In this document: positions 1 to 9,200 of the stretch, one piece after another
Layout: each line of letters begins with the position of its first letter
Position numbering within the stretch: the first letter of the stretch is position 1
Assembly (NCBI GenBank): GCA_002354035.1
Contig: DEKU01000046.1
Span: 1,214-11,126, forward strand
DNA from: Bacteroidales bacterium UBA2714
Lineage (GTDB): Bacteria; Bacteroidota; Bacteroidia; Bacteroidales; P3
Reading direction: 5' to 3'
Length of the DNA stretch: 9,913 nt
Translations under genes and position numbers: made by a program
The notes under the pieces: model-generated
Databases searched by the model: none
What the model saw: only the letters and a program-made list of their open reading frames with translations
What the model was told of the DNA's origin: nothing

Positions 1-283
1 CGACCTGCCAGTGGCCCGCCGTCTGTGGGTAAGTCTGCGTCAGGTCGACCTTTACTACAGCCGTCATGCTGACGTTGTAGTCATAGTTGGTGTCGACGCA
101 CCATGAAGGGGCGTCCATGTTGCCGAGCGGCAGTTGAGGACTATCGGTCTCGTCGATGGTGGAGAGGCTCTCTTTTTTGCAGCCTGCAAAGATGACAAAA
201 GTCAGCATGGCGAGAGCCAAAAGCACCATGCCCGACCGTCCGGATGTCCGGAAGGATATCTGATTGGATGTTATCGGTTTCAT
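1..283 (-). CDS. Lipoprotein, N-terminal 94 residues only; runs off the left edge of the window
   Basis: The ATG at 283-281 overlaps the TGA of the giant gene (282-280) as ATGA, so translational coupling is likely and no separate promoter is needed. The reading frame stays open to base 1. The protein begins MKPITSNQISF, has positive residues K2, R12 and R16, a hydrophobic core at about 19-33 and a lipobox ending F-A-G-C with the lipidated Cys at 35. An in-frame Met at 19 would remove all the positive n-region charge, so M1 is preferred. The mature end is C-K-K-E-S. The Lys/acidic residues just after the Cys are of the kind that mark surface-exposed lipoproteins in some Bacteroidota, though this match is loose. 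After a short Ser/Thr/Asp-rich linker, a segment SMTAVVKVDL (72-81) looks like the first strand of a beta domain. Function is unknown; co-location suggests partnership with the giant secreted protein. Confidence 0.88.
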   Translation of the reverse strand, partial: MKPITSNQISFRTSGRSGMVLLALAMLTFVIFAGCKKESLSTIDETDSPQLPLGNMDAPSWCVDTNYDYNVSMTAVVKVDLTQTYPQTAGHWQV

Positions 284-3200
284 TTTTTTATCAGTTTAAT
301 AGTTGTGAAAGTACCGTTGTATACAATCGTGGCGAAATAGACGCCAGCGGCCAATGTCTCGCAGCCCGACCACCTGAGCCGAGGAGCCTTGCCATTGATT
401 TCGGCCACAGGCACCCCGCTTGCGGTGAAGATGCGTACCGAGACAGGCTGCTCATCCCCCATGTCGGGGTTGGAGATGTACCCCTGGCCCCTCTCAAGAG
501 AGGAGATGTAGAAGTCGACATGGGTGTTGAACACCGTGGGGAGGGCCACCACTGAGGGATTGTCGGTGGCGGTGGTGAGCACGAGTGGCTCCTGAAGCGA
601 GCCATAGTGGGCGTTGGGTTGGTAGGGCAGGAGGGTGGTCGCAGTGCCGAGGCGGCTGCCGTCCTCCTCCAGCACAAAGGACACCTGCCCACTCCGGTCG
701 GAGCCGACAGTGATAAAGAACAGCGTGTCGGAACCCAAGATGCGAGGCGAGCTTACGCTGGCCAAGTCGGAGCCGACGTAGGCCAGTACCCGCATATCCA
801 TAGAGGGATGATTCACCGTGGCCAGCACCGTCATGTTGGTAGCTTTCCTGAGGACAGAACCCTCTGCTTCGCCCTTGGCCTCAGGCTGAGCCCCCTTGGC
901 ACCTTTACGCATGTCGCGGAAAGTGAAAGAGACAGCATCTTGTCCCAGCCGTTTCAGCAGATAGCCCTCGCCGGGCCGCAGGGTGGCCAGGGAGCCCTCC
1001 CAGCGTCCGTTCTCGGAGAAGATGGCGTAGGCGGTTTGGGACTTGATGATGTCGCCCACCGAGGCATGGTCCACATAGTCGGCCAAAGCATAGGTCAACC
1101 CTGCTTCGGCGGAAAGGAGACAAGGCATGCTGTTCCATCCGGGCGAGAGGGTGATGGTGCGGGCGCGGTCGGTGGATAGCCTTTGACCCATCACTTGTGT
1201 GTTGATGTGATGTTCCTTGCTGTGCAGCATATACATCTGGCGGTAGTTCACCTTGGTGAGGGGACCCACCCATTGTTCCCCGTCGTATTCGGCAAAAGTC
1301 ATATCGGCAGCCGACTTTATTTGGTCGCCATCGTCGAAGGGGTCGGTGGTGAAGAATAGGTTGTTGAGGTTGCCCTCTTCGGCAGGCTTGATGTTGAATG
1401 AAATCCAGTTCCAGCCAGGAGTAATGTGAATGTTCTGGACTTCGCCAGCTGTGGTTTGGAGGATGATGGGTGCATCGGGCGGAAGACCCACAGTGCCGTT
1501 GTTCTTGAAGGTGACTTCCTCTGAGGTGCCGAGACTGTAGATGTGGCCGGTCGATGCTTCCCAAAGCCTGAATTTGACGGGCTGCGATTGGGAGGAGGCG
1601 TTGCCGTAGATAGTCATGTAGACAAGGCTTGTGCTGGCCACTGGATCGAAGACGATATTGCTGCGGCCCACTATCTTGTCGTCCACAATGGCCACCACCT
1701 CATCCTGCGGGTCGGAGTCGTAGGTGCCATCGATAATTACCTGACCACGGAGCGACATCTGGCGGTCAAAATCGCCGGGGTCGACCGAAGGCCAGGGGCA
1801 GATGGCTTTGACTTGGATGAAGACTCTTAGAGGCTCGGACAGGCCTGCCTCGTCGGTCAGATAAATGATTTCGGAATAGGTGCCGATGGGCAGATGCTCG
1901 TCTAAAGAGAAGGTGACGGGAATCGTCTCCTGGGGGTTGATGCTTCCATACTCGCGGTCTGCTGTCAGCCAGTCGGGCAGTCCGTCGATGGTGAACTGGT
2001 GGCGGCGGCCGCTTTTGTTTTGGATAGGTACTTCAATCCGCACATTGGAGGTGTTCTGGTCAGGCAGCTCCATGGTGATGCCATCGCTGCCCCACACCAG
2101 CGTGTTTTTGTTCACATACACCTGCCACATGATGGGACTCACGGTGCGGTTGCCGTTGAGGTCTTCCACGTTGCGGACGGTGATGTAGATGTTGTTCTTG
2201 TTGATTTCGCGGTCCAGCATGTTGATGTTGATGAGCAGCTGGTCCTGGTTGAAAGACCAGTCGAAATTCATCTTGGTCACAAGGTCGCGTTCGCGCACGG
2301 GAGCCTGCAGTTCGCGGTCGGCCATGGCAAAGAGGGCTGCTGAGTCGGGAGACAGGACCAAGGGCTGTACGCGCTCCACTACCGTACCGTCGGAGGTGGT
2401 GAAGATACGGCGGTTGTTGATGGAAAAGACCTCCTCCAGAATGCCGTTGGAGTTTTCCTTTTGCTCGGAAAATAGCAGGAGGGCCACGATGCCCATCTCA
2501 TCGCCTACGGGCGAGAGGTTGTCGTAGGTCTCAATCAGACTCTGGGGCAGGGCCTGTTCGAAGAGGGCAAGGTCGTCGAAATGGCCGGCAAAAGTGCGCG
2601 TCAGGCTATTCTCGGAGCCACCCAGCAGCATGGTGCCATCCAGTCCGCTCAGTGAGTCGGTGGCAAAAGTGTTCACCATCTCGCCATCGACATAGATGGC
2701 CGCGTTGTTAAAGGTGCGGTTGACAGTCAGGATATAGTGGTGCCACATCCCGTCGGAATAGGTGCCGAGGGAGCGTTGCATGGTGTTGCCGTTGTGGAAA
2801 GCGAGGCGCCCATTCTCCAAGGCCACCAGGGTGCCCCGGTAGCCATCCCATCCTGCCGAGAACAGACCGGCGTTGTACTCGGTGGTGCGGAACCAGAACA
2901 TGAGAGTGTAGTCCTGGAAGGCGTTGCGGGAAAGCACGTCCTGGGTCAGGGTGAGCGGCTGGGTCCCGTTCATGTGGAGCGAGAAACCGGAGGGGGTGGT
3001 CCAGTTGGAGCCATGCATGCGGAGGACAGAGCCATTGGCCACATCCTTCAGCACATCGCCCCTGCCTTCGTTCATCGGGTAGTAGGCGGCCAGCTTGTTC
3101 TCGTAGCCCGTGAGGCGTCTCTCGTGGGTCTGCACTATCTCGTCGGTGGTGAGGGCTCTGATCCAGAGTCGGGCTTCAAGCATATTGCCGTGATAGCCAT

Positions 3201-6200
3201 GACCAAAGACCAGTGGAGCGCTCCCGCTGTAGTCGGGGACTTCGGAGGTGTCGCTTTCGGGGTCGGTCACATTCTGTGTGCCGGCGTAGAAGTTCACTTT
3301 CTTCGAGACATTGTCGAAGGTCATGGCCACCCGGGTGAAAGCTGTGAGGGGCTCCAAGGGTAAGGAGCGGACCTGATAATCGTCAATGTAGGCATAGAGT
3401 CGGCAGCGGTTGCCATCGGGCATGAGGCCGAAAGAGATGCCCCCTCGGGAGGTGGTGTGTCCAAAAAGCTCGCACGGAGCCTCGGGAACGGGTCTTGCAG
3501 GTTTCACCATAAGGTCGATGGTGAACGACTTGTCCGTCAACACGCGGGTCACCTCACTGGAGGCTCCGCAGCTGGGCGTACCGTCGAAAAAGACCGATGT
3601 TGACGAAGCGATGCCCGACGAGTTCGTCACCCCCAGCAACTGGAAATTGTTGTCCTCGTCAAGGTAGTTGCCCGCAATGGGTTCGTTGAATCGAAGCATT
3701 ATGTTGTCGCCCACGCCGAGAACACTGTTGGCAGGCAGCGGAACACCGAACACACGTGGCGGCCGGGTGTCTTTGACGCCCGTCAGAATGGCCGACGATT
3801 TGCTGACAAAACCGCTGCCATGGCGACAGAAACTTACCGCCCGCAAATCGTAGCGTTGCTCCATGGGGTCGCGCTCGCCGTAGAAGCGTACATTCTCAAT
3901 CCTTCCGTCCACAATCATGGCCTTCGACCCGCTGGCGGACAGGTAGCGGGAACTGTCGGCGTAGAAGGAACATAGGTTCACCCAACTGTCGTCGCTCTGG
4001 GTGGAAATCTTATATTGAAATTCAATGTGGTCGAAACCACGATAGTTGACATCGAAATCGGTGATGTCCACTGGCAGATAATAGCCAGCCGAATCCATGG
4101 GTGACAGGGTGTTCAGCACCCAGTTGTCGCGTGGCGAAGAGAGTCTCACGTCGCACGATACCGGCATAAAATGCACCGAGAACTGGGCTCTTCCCTTAGT
4201 GGATGTAATGCAGGTGGAGCCAAACTCTATTACCAGATCTTCGAAATCGTAGCCGTCGCCGGCATATACCTCCAGCGTCTTAACCACCACCTGGCCGCGC
4301 ACCAGCGGAATGATACGACCGTCAGTGAGGGGCATTCCGTCGATGTATATTCTTGCGCCGTGGGGGTTGCTTTGTTCGTTCATCTTCAGCTTGAAGTTTA
4401 TAGGCATTGTGGTCGCAGATCCTGTGGTGACCTCCATCTCGTTGTATAGCCGGATGGTGAACAGGGCCGGCCGGTCGGATGGCACATTGCTGATCTCATG
4501 AACGCTGATGTCGATTTTAGGGTTCTCTAACCGGAGGGATCCGGCAGATATAGGCATCTTAGGGATGTAGTAATGGGTGCTGTCGGGCAGCTCGCACGGG
4601 CATTTTGTTTCTCCCCCACGCAGATAGTAGACCAGCGAGCCATACAAGTAGTCGGTTCCATTGTATCCGTTGTCTGCGCTGACGAACGAGCGGGTGTCCG
4701 CCGACCCTGTGTTGAAACCATACTCTGATTTCAATTTCCTTACGCGGAATATTGACAAATCCATGTTGCTATACTCGTCCGGCGAAAGCGTGAAGCCTAT
4801 GGTGCGGGTATGGGTGGTTTTTCGGGTGGGGTCTCGGCTGAAGTTGAAGCCCAGCACGGGGGTCAGCAAAAACTCGAAACGACTGCCTGACCAGCTGTTG
4901 AGAAATACCTGGGGTTGGTATGAATTGTTGTCCACATCCCAACTATCAGTCTGTACTTTATTAAATCTGGACACAAGCTGTTCCGCTATGCCTTTGCCAA
5001 ACACCTGCAAAATGTGTGTCAAGGTACTGGTGCTTATGCTGACACCTGGATAATCCCAGTAGGAGTGGTAGGCATCACTGTATGAGTAGTTGTCGCTGCG
5101 CGTCACCGAGGTTCCGTTGCTAATGGAGTAAGTGGCCACCGTCTCGCTGGTGTGGTGGTGGATGGCCGACACCTTCTCCGCTTCGTTTTGCCACAGCAGT
5201 GACAGCCAATCGGCAATCTGTCTGTTGAGGCTGTGCACCTCGTTGGTGAATATTTGCGAGCTATGGTCAGGGACCAGCATCTCGTATGATCCGGGCGAAG
5301 CCCAGTTCGAGTCGGTGGGTGCCACCCGGCTCCAGTACACAGCCGTATGTCTCAAATTGGCAGCCGCCTGTGCGGTGAGGCTGTCGCAGGTCAGTAGCAG
5401 GGCGTTGCGTTGCTGAATCAGGTGGGGGATTATATCCTCCTCAATGTGTTGGTGAGTATAGGCGAAGGTTGCGTCAATATACGGGCCAGTCTCCAGCTCG
5501 CTGCCAATCACCAGATAATATTTCACCCCATTGGGGTCCACCCCCTCGCGCAGGCACCGCATGGAGCCGCTGGCACTGCGTGCCGACAGCGCCGCGTATG
5601 TCAGTGAGTCGATGGGCTGTACGGCATCCACACGCCGATAGTATACGTTTTGCACTGCCCCGATATAGACGTCAGCCTCCTGTCCCACATTGTAGGGGCT
5701 GCTGCTGGTGCTGATGCGTTCTGCCGTTCGGAAGGTGTAGCTGCCGTCGTGTTTGAAATGGTAGCTCGATACGATGGGGATGCTTAACGAAGTTGAATGA
5801 GAAACAGTGAAGTTCTGCCCGGCAAAAGTTCCGGCGCCAGTACCGGCGAACGCACCCATGATGGCCGAAACGTCAGCGCCAAACTTGAACCCCAGCGACA
5901 CTCCATACTTAAAGTCGAAAGCGTACATGTAGCTGTATGAATATTCAGCTCCAGACTCGATGTAGGCAGAGGAGTTGCTACCTGGCGGGTCGCGCAGCAC
6001 GTCCAGCAGCTGTATCGTCCCGTGGGTGGAGGAGCCCACCTCGCCCGCCACGGGCTTGTGTCCTGTCACGTATCCGCGCACGGCTTGCAGCTCGACGTAT
6101 TCTCCGTCGCTCTCCACCGAGAGGTCCAGCACGCGCTGCACATTAGTATCGTTGCGCACAAAGGAGACGTAGTCGACCGGAATGGTGAAGGTGGCTTGCC

Positions 6201-9200
6201 CCAGGGTGTCCAGCTGTTTGGTGATGACCTGGGTATTGGGGGCATCGTGCATGCCGTTGTATATCTTCAGCTGCCCACCCGATATGTGTACTTGGTCGTG
6301 GCGGCCGTCGGGATGGTTGTTATAGTAGTAGTCCTCGTGGGCATAGGCTCTGAAATCATAGTCTTGCGACAGGAACACTGGAGCCCCAAACAGGTAGTGG
6401 TAGTTCCCATTGCTGTCCTGCGTGGCCAGTGGCACACGGTCCTTCATATTAAGGATATTGGTACGCTCCATCGTCAGCTCGCCGAAATAATCCACCTCCA
6501 TCCCATAGCGCAGTTGCTTGCATGTGATGCTGATGGGGCTTCGGTAGGTGAGGCGGTAGAGGCCGTTGTTCAATGTGTAGCGACCGGTGGCGCCGTGCCG
6601 GACGGTGTCCACCCGCTGAGCCGCTGAGCCGAGGTCGATAGTTTCGGTCGAGCGGGTAGGGTCGAAGAGGGTGGAGTAGCCAGAAGCCGTTGCCTGCACC
6701 ACTTTATAACGCACCGGGAAGAGGTCGGCGCAGTATTCTCCAGTGATGGGGTCGGGCTCGATGATGATGCGGCGCAATTGGTAGTGAACCCTTGTGTGGC
6801 CCACGGTGTCGGGTGTTGCGGTGCCGTTGTAAACCAGATGCGGAACGGTGTATTCCAAGGTGTCTTTCGTCGGGTCGGAGGCGATGCGTACCAGCTGACT
6901 GATGTTGTCGCCCTCCAGTTCGAGCACCAGTCTCAGGTTGTCGCCCAAGTTGTTGCGCGAAAGGCCGAACCCCACAGGCAGATCGCGCTGGATGAGGCCT
7001 CCCGCCACACGTCCCGTCAGGCGTACCTTGGTGTTGTCCCACACCCTCACTCCGTCCAACGCACGGCTGAGGGTGAGCAAGGAGTCGCCACCCATCAGCA
7101 CATATCCATTGTTGTCAAACACATGGCCCTCTTTCACCACCCGCAGGCTGAAAGCCTTGTTCTGCGGCACTCTTATTTCAAACTGGCCGGAGGCATCGGT
7201 CTTCACAGCCGTGTTGGCCACAAAGACCATGTTCCCATCCAACAGCAAGTTGGCGTTGCGCACAGGGACAGAGCTGTTCTTGTAGAGAACTCGGCCCGTG
7301 AGCCGCACGGACGAGAGGTTGAAAAAGTCCACCTCCGTAGCCACGCAGCGCTGCAAAGAGAGGTTCACTATGGCCGAAGCCGACGAGGTGGAGAGAGAAC
7401 TGAAGGTGGCCGACTGAGCGTTGGGGGTGATGGTATAGGCGACACCAGCGGCGTAGGGCAGACTGTCTAGAATATAGGCACCGCTGCCGTCGGTGGTGGC
7501 ACGTCGCACCTCAGTCCCGTCGTCAGAGCGGGTGGCCACCACGGTGACGCCCGGGCATCCTGTGCCGTCTTCGTATTTCACACGTCCGCTCACCTGTCCG
7601 TAGGGCGACCGCCATCCGGTGGTGGTGCGGCTGTCGGTGGTGGTGGTCCCGTGGCAGGTGTAGTTCATCGTCACGCGATACTGCCACTGCGCACTTTCCG
7701 ACGGGTCGGCACTCAGGTCGCGCCAATAATTGTCGGTCGTCGTTCCCAGCTGTACCCACAGCGATGTGTCGTTCGGCCGGCTTTCTACCACATATTCGTC
7801 CACACCGCCATCGGTGGCATCCCAGGTCAGCAGCACGTGGTCGGGGAAATCCCCTTGCGTGGCACGCAGGGCACTAAGTCCCGCTGCATCGGTGAAATAG
7901 AGGTCGGAAGTGCCGCTGAGGAGCATTCTGGTGGGCTGGGTGTTGTCCCATGCCGAACTGTTCATCTGTTTGAGGGCGGCCCCTGTAGTGTCGACAAAGA
8001 ACCAGTACTGATAGTGCACACAAGGGGTGACCAGCTGGTCCTCCACCGTGAAGGGAATGGGAGTCCGGTGGTAAGTGGTGGGGTCGGGGTTGTATTTGAC
8101 CCTGTCCATAGCCGCCAGGATGCTGTCCGACGGCACACGGATTATAACTGTGTCGAGCGATTCCTCCAGTATCTTCATGATGCAGAGGGTGGCATTCTTG
8201 TCCCAGAAACTCCACGTGGAGCGGGGTCTGCTGATGGTGCCGTCCCCTTGGTTGCCATTGGCAATGGAGAGATGCAGGTGTACCTTGTGTGAGGTTGCGA
8301 AATCGTCGTCGGCCTGATAGTGGGCATCGTTCATGCCGAAAAAGGTGAGATGCGCTCCGCCGTTGTGTCGGGTCTTGGCTGCATAGGGATGGTCCGCCCA
8401 GCCCCAGACAGCCGACGAGGCCCTGCGGATGCGGTAATAGACCATATAGCTGTTCTCAATGGGGTTGTACAATGCGGCACTCGACGAGTCGATGTAGTGA
8501 TATGTGGTGTCGGCCACCGAGTCGTGCGCTCCCCATTCTATGGGCAGGGTGGCTATGGTGATGGCGTCGGCAAAATTGCTGTCGTAGGCTCTCTGAATCT
8601 CAATCATGTCGTTCGGCACCACATCCGCCTGTCCGGGATAATGGAACTTCCAGCTGATGTCGTGGAGGCGTGTGTCTTCATAGTAGAGATGGGTGCGCTC
8701 GTCTAAATAGACGTGGGGCTTGACCTGAAAGTCGTATATCTTGTGGTAAGCAGGTATGTTCACCTTGCTCGACTTGAGCCACTGCTTGAGCAGGACATTT
8801 TCTGTCGAAGCGCTGTTTCGGGTCTCGAAGGTGATATAGAACCCCTTCTGGACAGAGTCGCAGCTGGCCACGTATATCAAGCCAGACTGGTCGGTGCAGG
8901 GTATTCGGGTGGGGTTCCACGAGGTGTAGTACTGGTAGGTCTGCTGGAAGGAGGCGTAGGGCACCGCCAGCAGGCCATAGCCCGCCGCTCCAGTCGAGTT
9001 GCCGGCATAGAAGATGGGGTTCATCAGCTGGGGCTGCTGGTCGCCGCCGCCGCCACTGAATATGCCCAGCATGTGCTCGCGCTCCTCATAGGTCGACCCG
9101 TTACTTTCGTGGTGGACCGACGCAACACCCGTATAAAACGACTGCTCTTGCAGTCGCGATGGCGGATACCAGTCGAACTCCAGATAGGTGAGGTGGTCGC

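Noticed and set aside
6778..7470. Plus-strand open frame of 230 codons, and similar ones at 607-1179, 2737-3363, 6022-6627 and 7651-8292
   Set aside because: All sit opposite recognised or continuous coding sequence and give low-complexity His/Gly/Val-rich products without motifs.
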